A DNA stretch of 14,265 nucleotides from an uncultured Alphaproteobacteria bacterium (GCA_938003575.1 CALKYG010000393.1:1-14265); one strand, 5' to 3'. Shown: positions 1 to 7,835, numbered from the stretch's first letter. Notes: generated by a model from the letters alone, not told the origin. A program made the numbers and translations.

Positions 1-799
1 AAAGCCTGATGTCGGCGTTCCCGTCCTCGCCGAAACTGACGATGCGTTTGATCCCGGCCTTCTGCGCGAGGTCCCGCAGCAATCCGTAAAAGTCGTTATC
101 GATCGGCAGAACGACCGCGCCGCCTTCAGCGACTCCGAGAAAGATCTCGGCTTTGGCGCGCGCGATGTTCTCACGGCTGCCGAGAAACTCGATATGCGCC
201 TCTCCAATTGTCGTGATGACGGCGACGTGCGGTTCAACGAGACGGGTAAGCGGCGTAATTTCGCCGGCATGGTTCATGCCTATCTCAAAGACGCCGAAAT
301 CGGCGTCAATCGGCATCCGCGCGAGCGTCAGCGGCACGCCCCAATGATTGTTGAAACTCTTGTCAGAGGCGTGCACGCGCCCGACCTCTGCGAAGGCGGC
401 GCGCAGCATCTCCTTGGTGGAGGTCTTTCCAACGCTGCCTGTAATCGCGACGCGTTTTCCAAAATTTCTGAGGCGGGCCGCGCGCGCCAGATCCCGAAGC
501 CCCTCCAGCGTGTCCTGAACGACGAGCAGCGGCGCTCCGTCGGGAGCGTTTTCCGGCGCACGGGCGACGAGCGCCGCCGACGCTCCGCGCTCGAACGCCG
601 CCGCGAGGAAATCATGGCCGTCGCGCGCGTCCTTCAACGCGACGAACATTTCCCCCGGCGCAATCGTGCGGGTGTCGATCGACAGTCCGGCCGCGAACCA
701 TTCCTCCGCAATCCAGCGATCAGGGTCGCCGCCGCGCGCGCACAAGGCGCCGCCGGTCGCCGCCGCCGCTTCATACGCCGTCCATAATCCTGCACTCAT
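1..799 (-). CDS. murF: MurF, UDP-MurNAc-tripeptide--D-Ala-D-Ala ligase (partial, C-terminus off the left edge)
   Basis: MurF is the cytoplasmic Mur ligase that adds D-Ala-D-Ala to UDP-MurNAc-tripeptide, the last soluble step of peptidoglycan precursor synthesis. About 266 residues are visible from an ATG at 799. The Mur ligase P-loop reads GSVGKTST (residues 121-128). It is followed by a conserved SFNNHWGVPLTL segment around 147-158 and a DFGVFEIGMNHAGEI segment, both typical of MurF. The start overlaps the murE stop by four bases (ATGA, 796-799), so translation is probably coupled. The reading frame is open to the window edge. The family is usually about 450-480 aa, so the missing part is the end of the central domain and the C-terminal domain. 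It is the last visible gene of the division/cell wall operon. Confidence 0.95.
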   Translation of the reverse strand, partial: MSAGLWTAYEAAAATGGALCARGGDPDRWIAEEWFAAGLSIDTRTIAPGEMFVALKDARDGHDFLAAAFERGASAALVARAPENAPDGAPLLVVQDTLEGLRDLARAARLRNFGKRVAITGSVGKTSTKEMLRAAFAEVGRVHASDKSFNNHWGVPLTLARMPIDADFGVFEIGMNHAGEITPLTRLVEPHVAVITTIGEAHIEFLGSRENIARAKAEIFLGVAEGGAVVLPIDNDFYGLLRDLAQKAGIKRIVSFGEDGNADIRL

Positions 800-2223
800 G
801 CCCGCACCTCTTTCACAGCGCGCCGCGCGACCTCCACGTCGTCGAACGGCAACGTCTCATTCCCCACGATCTGGCCGGTTTCGTGGCCCTTGCCCGCTAT
901 CAGCAAGACATCGCCGCGTTTCAGCATCGCGACGCCTTTGGCGATCGCATCAGCCCTGTCGCCGACTTCCACCGCGCCGGGACATCCTGAAAGAACCTCG
1001 CGGCGAATCGCCGCCGGGTCCTCCGTGCGCGGATTATCGTCTGCGACGATCACGACATCGGCGCCGCTCGCCGCCGCAGCGCCCATCAACGGCCGCTTCG
1101 TTCTGTCGCGGTCTCCTCCGGCGCCGATGATCGCTATGACCCGTCCTGACGCATGGGGTCTTATCGCCGCCAGCGCCGTCGCAATAGCATCCGGCGTGTG
1201 GGCGTAATCGACATAAACGCCCGCCCCATTGATATCTGCGGCATGCTGCATCCGGCCTGGAACGCCTGCAAGAGTCTCGACCAGGGGAAGCGTTTCACGG
1301 GCGCTGCGGCCGGACGCCATGACGATTGCTGACGCGACGAGCGCATTGGCCGCCTGGAAGGCGCCGATCAGCGGCAATCGCAAGGTGAACGACGTACCGT
1401 CGGCGGAAACTTTGATGTCGAGGCCGCCAGGTTGCGGGTCTATCCGCGTGAGTTTCAGTGTCTCGCCGCGCACGCCGGTCGAGATGACGCGAATGCCGCG
1501 GGCCGTAACGGCCCCGGCGATTTCGTCGGCGCCCTGACCGTCGAGATTGACGACTGCTGCGCCGCTTTTCGGAAGCAGTTCGAGGAAAAGCCGCTTCTTG
1601 GCCCGGAAATACCCGGCGAAATCCGAATGGAAATCAAGGTGATCCTGCGTAATGTTTGTGAACGCCGCTGCGGTGAACCGGACGGCGTCGGCGCGATGCT
1701 GTTCGAGAGCATGGCTGGAGACTTCCATGGCGAGATGCGTCACCCCGGCTTGCGCCATCGCGTCGAGGGTCTCGTGAAGCGTTACGGGCTCCGGCGTCGT
1801 GTGCTGGAGTTTGCGCCTGTAAAGCGAGGATTGCGCGCCCAGCGTTCCGAGACTGCCGGATTCGTCGCCGAGCATCGACCAAAGGGCGGCGGAAAACACC
1901 GCCGTCGACGTCTTGCCGTTCGTACCCGTGACGCCTGCGATGAAGGAAGGCTGGCGCGGATAGAACCGGGCAGCCATTTCGGCGAGGCGCCGGCGCGGCT
2001 CCGCGTCTGTCACAAGGGGCGCCGTCGCTGCTGCGCCCGGACGCGCGAGAATGGCGGCGGCGCCGTTTTTCTCCGCCTGCGGAATGAAGGCGGCGCCGTC
2101 CGCCGCAAGTCCCGGCAGAGCGGCGAAGAGAAACCCCGGCCTGACGGCGCGGCTGTCCGGCGTCAGGCCGACGATGTCGGGATCCGGGTTGCAGGGCGCT
2201 CCGGCGAGCGCCGAAAGCTTCAC
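796..2223 (-). CDS. murE: MurE, UDP-MurNAc-L-Ala-D-Glu--meso-diaminopimelate ligase
   Basis: MurE adds the third residue of the peptidoglycan stem peptide in the cytoplasm. The 475-aa length is normal. Visible motifs are the P-loop GVTGTNGKTST (97-107), the EVSSHAL segment (167-173), the YFRAK segment whose Lys209 fits the carbamylated lysine of the family, VPGRMQ (321-326), DYAHTPDA (339-346) and DNPR (396-399). The DNPR motif is the known marker of meso-diaminopimelate specificity, so the peptidoglycan is predicted to be the usual Gram-negative A1gamma type. The start codon is GTG at 2223, overlapping the ftsI stop as GTGA. A good GGGAGG ribosome site inside the end of ftsI sits about 6 bases upstream. 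The downstream murF start overlaps this stop in turn. Confidence 0.97.
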   Translation of the reverse strand: MKLSALAGAPCNPDPDIVGLTPDSRAVRPGFLFAALPGLAADGAAFIPQAEKNGAAAILARPGAAATAPLVTDAEPRRRLAEMAARFYPRQPSFIAGVTGTNGKTSTAVFSAALWSMLGDESGSLGTLGAQSSLYRRKLQHTTPEPVTLHETLDAMAQAGVTHLAMEVSSHALEQHRADAVRFTAAAFTNITQDHLDFHSDFAGYFRAKKRLFLELLPKSGAAVVNLDGQGADEIAGAVTARGIRVISTGVRGETLKLTRIDPQPGGLDIKVSADGTSFTLRLPLIGAFQAANALVASAIVMASGRSARETLPLVETLAGVPGRMQHAADINGAGVYVDYAHTPDAIATALAAIRPHASGRVIAIIGAGGDRDRTKRPLMGAAAASGADVVIVADDNPRTEDPAAIRREVLSGCPGAVEVGDRADAIAKGVAMLKRGDVLLIAGKGHETGQIVGNETLPFDDVEVARRAVKEVRA

Positions 2224-3968
2224 GGCGCGCCTCCCGCCTGCGCGGAAGCGAGCGACGCGCTCTGTCCGCGCGGAAGGCGCCCTGATTCAAACGCCGCGAG
2301 AGCAACATCCTCTTCAACAGGCAACACGCTAAAGATCGGAGCGAGCCGCCTGGTTATCGCGGCGAATGTCGGCGCGGCGTTCCACCCGGCGGTCGCATAT
2401 CCCCAGGTGCCTTCAATCGCCTGCGGCTCATCGAGCGTCACCACGACCGCATAACGGGGCGCATATCCCGGAAAGGCCCCGACGAAAGTGGAAATGCGCG
2501 CATTGCGGTCATATCCGCCGCGGGCCGGTTTGTCCGCCGTCGCTGTTTTGCCGATGATATAATAGCCAGGGGCCTCGGCGAGGCTCGCCGTCCCGTCGCT
2601 GATCACCCGGCGCATGATGCGACGCATGGCGGCGCTCGTTTCCTCAGAGAGGATCTGGTCGCCGGCGGAGGCCCCGGATTTGAGAAAGGTCGGCGCGTGG
2701 TAGACGCCGCCGTTGACGACGCTCGCGACGGCGGCAAGCAGGTGCAGCTGCGTGACGGAAATTCCGTGCCCATATGAAATCGTCGCCGCTTCCACCGGTC
2801 CCCATTGCCATGGCAGCTCCGGCGCGCGCCGCTCGGCAAGTTCGATCGGCAGGGGGTCGAGCAGTCCAAACCGCTTCAGCGCGGCCCTCTGCCTTTCAGG
2901 CCCAAGCGCCGCCGCCATGCGCGCAGCGCCGATATTGGACGAATACTGGATGACTTCGGACAAGGTCAGCACCCGGTTCTCTCCGTGAAAATCGCGGATG
3001 ACCTTGTCAGCGACTTTATAGGCGCCGCGGGCGTCATAAGTGGAGTCTTCCGTCGCCGCGCCGGTCTCAAGACTCGCCGCGGCCGTAAAAAGCTTGAAGG
3101 CGGATCCAAGCTCATAGCGGTCGTAAACGGCGCGATTGCGGCGGAAATCCGCCGGCGAGGCGCCAGGCGCATTAGGGTCGAAATCAGGCAGGCTGGCGAG
3201 CGCAATGATCTCGCCGGTCCGGACGTCCATGACGCCGCCGAAAGCGGCCTTCGCATGAAATTTTTCGAGGGCGGCCGCAAGTTCCTGTTCGAGGATCTGT
3301 TGCGCTCGTATGTCGATTGACGCCGTGAGAGGGTCCATGCGGCGCCACTCATTCAGGACACGCTCGAGCCCCATGACGCCGCCCTTGCCGAGCTCAGTGT
3401 GGCCGATGACGTGCGACGCGGATTTTCCCTGCGGATATAAGCGCCTTGCGCGCGGCTTGAAGCGAACGCCCGGCAAACCGAGTGCGTATAACGCCTCTTC
3501 TTGCGCCGGCGTCAGTTTCTCCTGAATCTCCACATAGCGGCCGGCGCTGAGCTTTTCTTCAAGCGCGGCTGCGTCGATGTTCGGAAACACGCCGGCGACA
3601 GCCGCCGCCGTTTCATGCGCGTCCCAGACTTCGCGGCCCGCAATCTCAATCGATCGCATCGGGAGATTGACTGCGAGCAGCACCCCGTTTCTGTCGACGA
3701 TCTCCCGGCGATCCGGGTCATCGCTGACGGACGCCAGCCGCCGCCCGTCTTCAAGCGATCCGAAGGAGACGACGCTAAGGCGAACAGCGAGAAGCGAAAA
3801 CGCGAACAGGAACGCCACCGCGCACATCATGATGCGCCGACGCGCAACAGCGAGCGTACGCGACCGGCGGCTCGTCGCGGCGATGCGTTCCGGCGAGAGG
3901 CGGTCGCTCGAGGCGCAGTCCTCTATGACCGTGCATCGAGCCTTTCTTTTTGCTCCTCGCTTCGGCAT
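2220..3968 (-). CDS. ftsI: FtsI / PBP3, septal peptidoglycan transpeptidase
   Basis: FtsI is the divisome class B penicillin-binding protein that cross-links septal peptidoglycan in the periplasm. The 582-aa protein has a short basic cytoplasmic tail, one membrane segment at about 46-67, a PBP dimerisation region (about 85-215) and a transpeptidase domain. The catalytic SxxK box is SAFK (Ser289, Lys292) and the SxN box is SSN (343-345). The third box reads KTA (474-476), where the family consensus is KTG; the context IIGKTATADKP otherwise matches the FtsI pattern. A basic stretch of about 45 residues precedes the membrane segment. The gene starts 8 bp after ftsL and overlaps the murE start. 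The order ftsL-ftsI-murE-murF is the standard dcw order and supports FtsI over other class B PBPs. Confidence 0.95.
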   Translation of the reverse strand: MPKRGAKRKARCTVIEDCASSDRLSPERIAATSRRSRTLAVARRRIMMCAVAFLFAFSLLAVRLSVVSFGSLEDGRRLASVSDDPDRREIVDRNGVLLAVNLPMRSIEIAGREVWDAHETAAAVAGVFPNIDAAALEEKLSAGRYVEIQEKLTPAQEEALYALGLPGVRFKPRARRLYPQGKSASHVIGHTELGKGGVMGLERVLNEWRRMDPLTASIDIRAQQILEQELAAALEKFHAKAAFGGVMDVRTGEIIALASLPDFDPNAPGASPADFRRNRAVYDRYELGSAFKLFTAAASLETGAATEDSTYDARGAYKVADKVIRDFHGENRVLTLSEVIQYSSNIGAARMAAALGPERQRAALKRFGLLDPLPIELAERRAPELPWQWGPVEAATISYGHGISVTQLHLLAAVASVVNGGVYHAPTFLKSGASAGDQILSEETSAAMRRIMRRVISDGTASLAEAPGYYIIGKTATADKPARGGYDRNARISTFVGAFPGYAPRYAVVVTLDEPQAIEGTWGYATAGWNAAPTFAAITRRLAPIFSVLPVEEDVALAAFESGRLPRGQSASLASAQAGGAP

Positions 3969-3976
3969 CGACGCTC

Positions 3977-4339
3977 TCAGCGCAATGCAGACGAGTCGGC
4001 CTGGGCGATCGCGACCGGCTTGTCAGCGCCGCCCGAACCGGCGGTCGCGCCGGCGGCGGCGCCAAACGCCACCTGAAAGTCCCGCGCGGTCAGCAGCTGC
4101 GCGCCGGACAGCGGTTCGAGGTCGGTCATTTCTTCTGCAATCATCGACAGGCGCTCAGGGCTTTCAAGATAAGCGACCTCGGCCCGCAAGACCTGAATCT
4201 TCAAGAGTTCGGACGCTTTCGCCGAGTCGAGACGCCGCAGTTCGCCGCGCGTTTCCCGCACGGCCGCTTCGGCCTTGTATCTGCCGGCAGCGGCGCCGGC
4301 GAGAATAAGACACAGGAGCAGCAAGGTAAGGCGCAGCAT
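3977..4339 (-). CDS. ftsL: FtsL, cell division protein
   Basis: FtsL is a small bitopic divisome protein that works with FtsB and FtsQ to activate FtsW/FtsI. It is identified by position between rsmH and ftsI and by its architecture. From the ATG at 4339 the 120-aa protein has an N-terminal membrane segment (about 3-18, leucine rich) and then a periplasmic coiled coil rich in Arg, Glu and Leu. It ends this part with the LRAEVAYLESPERLSMIAEE-type signature common to FtsL proteins. The C-terminal 30 residues are Ala/Gly rich and look unstructured. An in-frame ATG at 4423 would add 28 residues but overlap rsmH by 80 bases. I prefer 4339 because it puts the membrane segment at the N-terminus, lies 4 bp after the rsmH stop and follows a GGGAG-like ribosome site. 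Confidence 0.87.
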   Translation of the reverse strand: MLRLTLLLLCLILAGAAAGRYKAEAAVRETRGELRRLDSAKASELLKIQVLRAEVAYLESPERLSMIAEEMTDLEPLSGAQLLTARDFQVAFGAAAGATAGSGGADKPVAIAQADSSALR

Positions 4340-4343
4340 GATC

Positions 4344-5348
4344 CTAACTCCCTGGTGAAAGTTGTTTTGAAAGCGTGAGCGGCGGGACGAAGGCGCGAAA
4401 ATCGCCGGTTGACGGCGGGGCATCGGTTCTGATCGCAGCGCGGAGCTTCGCAGACCGCGCCCGCGGATTTTCCTTCACTTCAGCGTCGGACGGCGTCAGC
4501 GGCTTTTCGTTGAGAAGCCTGAAGGTCGCTTCGCCTCTCTGCGGCGCGGGCGCATGACGCGACGGTTTGGCGCCCGTCCCGGCCCTGTCGACGAGAAAGC
4601 GCTTAACAATGCGGTCTTCAAGAGAATGAAATGTGACGACAACCAGCCTTCCGGCGGGACGGAGCAGCCGTTCGGCGGCGAACAGCGCCCTTGCGAGTTG
4701 GCCGAGTTCGTCGTTGACGAAGATTCGGAGCGCCTGAAAAATCCGGGTGGCCGGATGAATTTTCTCTTCGCGCATCGGCGGCGATGCGCGCTTAACAATT
4801 GCGGCAAGCCGGCCGGTCGTCTCAATCGGCGCCGTCTTTCGCTCCTCGACAATGGCGCGCGCGATTCGGCCGGCGCGCTTTTCCTCGCCATACACCTTGA
4901 ATATCGCCGCAAGGTCCGTCGCTTCCGCCCTGTTGACGACATCGGCGGCGTCCGGTTTTCCGCCGTCCATGCGCATGGACAGCGGGCCGTCGCGCATGAA
5001 CGAAAAACCGCGCTCCGGCTCGTCGAGCTGCATCGATGAGACGCCGAGATCGAACACGACGCCGTCGACAGCCTCGACGCTCATCTCCGAAAGGCCTTCT
5101 TCAATCTCCGCAAACGGGCGGTTGATAAGTGCGAGCCGGCCGGCGTAGGCCTGCGACCAGTCGCGAGCGCGCGCAATAGCGGCGGGGTCGCGGTCAAATC
5201 CGTAAACGGCGCAATTTGCGCGCGCCAACACTGCGCGCGCATAGCCGCCGCCGCCGAAGGTCGCATCGACGTAGACGCCATGGTCGATCGGCGAAAGGGC
5301 GTCCACCGCCTCATTGAGAAGCACCGGCGCATGGGCGGCGAACGTCAT
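4344..5348 (-). CDS. rsmH: RsmH (MraW), 16S rRNA m4C1402 methyltransferase
   Basis: RsmH methylates N4 of C1402 in the 16S rRNA P site, using S-adenosylmethionine. The 334-aa length is as expected. The N-terminus HAPVLLNEAVDAL leads into the SAM-binding loop DATFGGGG (28-35). The family signature GVVFDLGVSSMQLDEPERGF lies at about 96-115 and FHSLEDRIVKRF lies in the C-terminal half. The start overlaps the mraZ stop as ATGA (5345-5348), with a purine-rich GGGGG ribosome site at the end of mraZ. It is the second gene of the operon, its usual place. The alternative reading frames over this region encode nothing recognisable. Confidence 0.96.
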   Translation of the reverse strand: MTFAAHAPVLLNEAVDALSPIDHGVYVDATFGGGGYARAVLARANCAVYGFDRDPAAIARARDWSQAYAGRLALINRPFAEIEEGLSEMSVEAVDGVVFDLGVSSMQLDEPERGFSFMRDGPLSMRMDGGKPDAADVVNRAEATDLAAIFKVYGEEKRAGRIARAIVEERKTAPIETTGRLAAIVKRASPPMREEKIHPATRIFQALRIFVNDELGQLARALFAAERLLRPAGRLVVVTFHSLEDRIVKRFLVDRAGTGAKPSRHAPAPQRGEATFRLLNEKPLTPSDAEVKENPRARSAKLRAAIRTDAPPSTGDFRAFVPPLTLSKQLSPGS

Positions 5349-5827
5349 TCTTCGCCCCCTGATCGCGGATTGCGAAGGCGCTGCAACGCAGACCGCGCGC
5401 GCTCCCGGCTCGCAGCAAGGCGCTCTTCATACCCTTCCGCAGCCATGATCCAGAATGTCTCGCCGCGTCCCTGAAACAGAACCCGATCAGACAACGAGGC
5501 GTGAAGGCGCAGCGGCTCCGGAATGACCACGCGGCCTTCGGTGTCGAAAGCAATCGACCGCACCTGCCCGAGGAGATGCGCTTCAAGTTCCTCGCGATCT
5601 TCCTCAAAAGGCCCAAGCTCGCGGATCATTTGCTTGAAATAGGTGATGAGATCCCCGCCGCCGCATTCGAGGTGTGGGCCGCGCAAGGACGGCAGACAGT
5701 AGAATCCGCGGATCGGGTCGGCGTCGAGGGCGCGGCGAAAATCGGCGGGGGCGGCGACCCGGCCTTTCGCGTCAATCTTGTTGATGTGAGACCCCAGAAA
5801 AGAGGTCTCCGGCGACCGCAATTTCAC
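5345..5827 (-). CDS. mraZ: MraZ, transcriptional regulator at the head of the dcw operon
   Basis: MraZ is a ring-forming DNA-binding protein with two AbrB/SpoVT-like halves that represses its own dcw operon in bacteria where it has been studied. Two DxxGRV motifs are visible, DAKGRV at residues 19-24 and DTEGRV at 95-100, each followed by a P-x(2,3)-R turn, plus the typical FLGSHINKIDAKGR opening. The frame is open to an ATG at 5908, but that would add 27 residues with no family match. I choose the GTG at 5827, which has a GGAG site 7 bases upstream and gives 160 aa, near the family norm of 145-155. A start at 5908 would also lie inside the predicted operator and next to the predicted transcription start. 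The stop overlaps the rsmH start. Confidence 0.93.
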   Translation of the reverse strand: MKLRSPETSFLGSHINKIDAKGRVAAPADFRRALDADPIRGFYCLPSLRGPHLECGGGDLITYFKQMIRELGPFEEDREELEAHLLGQVRSIAFDTEGRVVIPEPLRLHASLSDRVLFQGRGETFWIMAAEGYEERLAASRERARSALQRLRNPRSGGEE

Positions 5828-5834
5828 GCCTGAA

Positions 5835-5838
5835 CTCC
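5835..5838 (-). promoter_or_regulatory. Ribosome binding site that decides the mraZ start
   Basis: On the minus strand GGAG lies 7 bases before a GTG codon at 5827. The upstream in-frame ATG at 5908 is preceded by CCCGCTAA, with no purine-rich site. This favours GTG 5827 as the mraZ start. Confidence 0.7.
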
Positions 5839-5879
5839 GCCCTCTCCCCCAAAGCCGCCGCCAAGCCGGCCCTGGAGGA

Positions 5880-5907
5880 TGGCGCCATTTGGCGCCACTC
5901 TCCGACA
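5880..5907 (-). promoter_or_regulatory. Candidate MraZ operator: three 10-bp-phased repeats
   Basis: Read on the minus strand, TGTC (5907-5904), TGGC (5897-5894) and TGGC (5887-5884) begin exactly 10 bases apart. The last two are part of perfect octamers TGGCGCCA, each itself a palindrome. The best-studied MraZ boxes (E. coli TGGGN repeats spaced by 5 nt) have the same 10-bp period and a TGG core. The block overlaps the predicted transcription start and lies about 55-80 bp upstream of the mraZ start codon. The layout is seen directly; MraZ binding is inferred. Confidence 0.55.
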
Positions 5908-5914
5908 TTTAGCG

Positions 5915-5943
5915 GGATAACATGGAATCTTTCCGCGCGTCAA
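5915..5943 (-). promoter_or_regulatory. Candidate mraZ promoter (-35/-10) with a GANTC site in the spacer
   Basis: On the minus strand TTGACG (5943-5938), a 17-bp spacer and TTATCC (5920-5915) form a plausible housekeeping promoter. The -35 and following base match TTGACGC, which fits the published Caulobacter consensus TTGACGS. The -10 is a weaker match. A GANTC methylation site (5925-5929) lies in the spacer. The predicted start of transcription, about 5907, falls on the MraZ-box-like repeats. Confidence 0.5.
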
Positions 5944-5986
5944 ACGACAAGTGGCGCTCCTGGCCTTAAATCTTGAGGCTGTTCCG

Positions 5987-5991
5987 GAATC
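5987..5991. promoter_or_regulatory. GANTC (CcrM-type) site upstream of mraZ
   Basis: GAATC lies 44 bp upstream of the predicted mraZ -35 hexamer. It is the second GANTC in the 221-bp fliJ-mraZ gap; the other is at 5925-5929. GANTC sites also occur in coding DNA here, so a single site is weak evidence for regulation. Confidence 0.4.
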
Positions 5992-6048
5992 GAAACGGAA
6001 CGTCGGAGCGGCTGGTTTAACTCTTGGAAAAGAATGGTTGTTTTTGGG

Positions 6049-6492
6049 TTAACCTTTGGAGCGGCGCGCGAAACGCATCACGGCGACGGCGTTGACGGCG
6101 GCCTCATTGCGACGGCGCAGACGCTTGTCCGCAGCAGTCCGGGCGATCTCGACGACATGCTCAAACTTTCTCGTTTCTGCATAGGTCGCTTCGAGGTCGC
6201 TGCGCGCCGCCGCGAGCTCCGCGTCGATTTTCTGCAATGTCAATCGAAGCGCGTCCCGTTTTGCCGACGCCCCCGCCAGAAATCCGGCAAGGTGCACGAA
6301 CCCGACGATTTCCGCCGCCTGCGCCGCCGCTTCCTCGCTGGAGATCGCGTCAGCCAACAGCCTTAACGACTCCGCCGTCTTTTCGCGCGCGTATTCAAGT
6401 TCAGCCGCCCGGCGGCCCGCCTCCTCCGCCCGGCTGCGGGAAACCTTGAGAAGCTTCGCCAGCGCCGCCGCTTCACGATCATTCGCCTTCAT
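6049..6492 (-). CDS. fliJ: FliJ-like flagellar type III export protein
   Basis: FliJ is a short coiled-coil stalk protein that links the FliI ATPase ring to the export gate in the cytoplasm. This 147-aa product has normal FliJ length and is almost wholly helical by composition: charged, Ala/Glu/Arg/Leu rich, and free of Pro and membrane segments. It begins four bases before the end of fliI (ATGA, 6489-6492). FliJ sequences diverge fast, so the call rests mainly on the direct coupling to fliI, size and coiled-coil character. The stop TAA (6051-6049) is embedded in a GTTAACC palindrome-like motif that recurs upstream of ctrA. No clear intrinsic terminator follows it. Confidence 0.78.
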   Translation of the reverse strand: MKANDREAAALAKLLKVSRSRAEEAGRRAAELEYAREKTAESLRLLADAISSEEAAAQAAEIVGFVHLAGFLAGASAKRDALRLTLQKIDAELAAARSDLEATYAETRKFEHVVEIARTAADKRLRRRNEAAVNAVAVMRFARRSKG

Positions 6493-7835
6493 GCGGCGTC
6501 TTCCTCGCTCAACGCCCCAAACAGCAGGGTTCGGGTTTCGGCGGCGGGGACGGTTTCCGAAAGCGCCTGCGCCAGAAACGCTTCGAGTTTCGAATGGAAT
6601 CTGATTGAACTGTCCACTTCGTCATTGGCGCCGGGGCGATAGGCGCCGATCCGCACCATTTCCTTCATGTCGTCGAAAGTCGCCTCCAGCGCTCGCGCCC
6701 GGCGGGCGGCGTCGGCGAGACTTGCGTCCCCATCAACGCTCATCGAGCGGGATACGCTCTTCAGGATATTCACGGCGGGGAATCGCCCACGCTCCGCAAT
6801 CCGGCGATCAAGGACGATATGACCGTCGAGGGTCGCCCGCGCAGCGTCGGCGATCGGCTCCTCATGATCGTCGCCCTCAACTAGCACGGTGAAGACGCCG
6901 GTGACGGCGCCGGCTCCGGCCGAGCCGGACCCGGCCCGCTCCAGCAGCCGCGGCAGGAGTGAAAAGACCGACGGCGTATACCCTTTTGCGGTCGGCGGCT
7001 CGCCGGCGGCAAGACCGATTTCCCGCTGCGCAGCCGCCACTCGGGTGAGCGAATCCATCAGGCAGAGAACGTGGCCGCCCTGATCTCGGAAATATTCGCT
7101 GACTGTCAGCGCAAGGTAGGCGGCCTCACGACGCATCATTGCCGGTTCATCGGAAGTCGAGACGATGACGACCGAGCGAGCGAGCCCCTCTTCGCCGAGA
7201 TAATCCTCGATGAACTCACGAACTTCCCGCCCGCGCTCGCCGATGAGCGCAATGACGGCGACATCGCAATCGGTGTTTCGGGCGATCATGGCGAGCAGGG
7301 CCGACTTGCCGACGCCGGAACCGGAGAAGACGCCGAGCCTTTGCCCTTTGCGCGCGGGGCAGAACGCATCAAGCGCCTTGACGCCGAAATCGACGGGGGC
7401 GCCCAACCTTTCACGTAAGGCCGCCGGCGGCGGCGACGCGCGCAGATTGCGCGAGACGGCGCCGGGCGGGACCGGCCCCTTGCCGTCCACTGGACGACCG
7501 AAGCCGTCGATGACGCGGCCAAGCCAGCCGTTCGACGGGCGGATTGTCGGCGCCCCTGATTTGAACGACACGCGCGCGCCGCGCTTGACGCCGCCGACAG
7601 ATCCGAAAGGAAGACAAATCGCCTGGCCCTGGCGCAGTCCCACAACCTCCGCCGTCAGATCGCCAGATGTGGTTTCGATTTCGACACGAGCCCCCACTTC
7701 AAGAAAGCTGGCTCGATCATCGACGATGACCGCCAGATCGGTGACGCTGTCTACGCCGCCGTGGAACGAGACCGGCGGGAAACGCCGCAGCGTTTCGCGA
7801 ACGGCGTTGCTGTCAAAGGCCTGGCGGGCGGTCAT
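6489..7835 (-). CDS. fliI: FliI, flagellum-specific export ATPase
   Basis: FliI is the F1-beta-like ATPase that helps unload substrates into the flagellar type III export apparatus at the inner membrane. The 448-aa length is standard. Walker A is GSGVGKS (172-178). The segment VIALIGERGREVREFIED (194-211) is a hallmark of FliI and its type III secretion homologues, Walker B ends LCLMD (Asp261), and PAVNILKSVS (353-362) fits the ATPase alpha/beta signature. I favour FliI over a virulence secretion ATPase because it is coupled to a fliJ-like gene and no injectisome genes are nearby. The ATG at 7835 follows an AAGG site. It diverges from ctrA, so the shared intergenic region may control both. 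Confidence 0.93.
   Translation of the reverse strand: MTARQAFDSNAVRETLRRFPPVSFHGGVDSVTDLAVIVDDRASFLEVGARVEIETTSGDLTAEVVGLRQGQAICLPFGSVGGVKRGARVSFKSGAPTIRPSNGWLGRVIDGFGRPVDGKGPVPPGAVSRNLRASPPPAALRERLGAPVDFGVKALDAFCPARKGQRLGVFSGSGVGKSALLAMIARNTDCDVAVIALIGERGREVREFIEDYLGEEGLARSVVIVSTSDEPAMMRREAAYLALTVSEYFRDQGGHVLCLMDSLTRVAAAQREIGLAAGEPPTAKGYTPSVFSLLPRLLERAGSGSAGAGAVTGVFTVLVEGDDHEEPIADAARATLDGHIVLDRRIAERGRFPAVNILKSVSRSMSVDGDASLADAARRARALEATFDDMKEMVRIGAYRPGANDEVDSSIRFHSKLEAFLAQALSETVPAAETRTLLFGALSEEDAA

Noticed and set aside
1432..2454. Long plus-strand ORF (340 codons) opposite murE and the end of ftsI
   Set aside because: It spans the junction of two genuine genes on the other strand, is Arg-rich with no recognisable domain, and is a usual shadow frame in GC-rich DNA.
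4340..4423. Longer FtsL starting at ATG 4423
   Set aside because: It would overlap rsmH by 80 bases and put 28 non-conserved residues before the membrane segment; ATG 4339 has a ribosome site and correct spacing.
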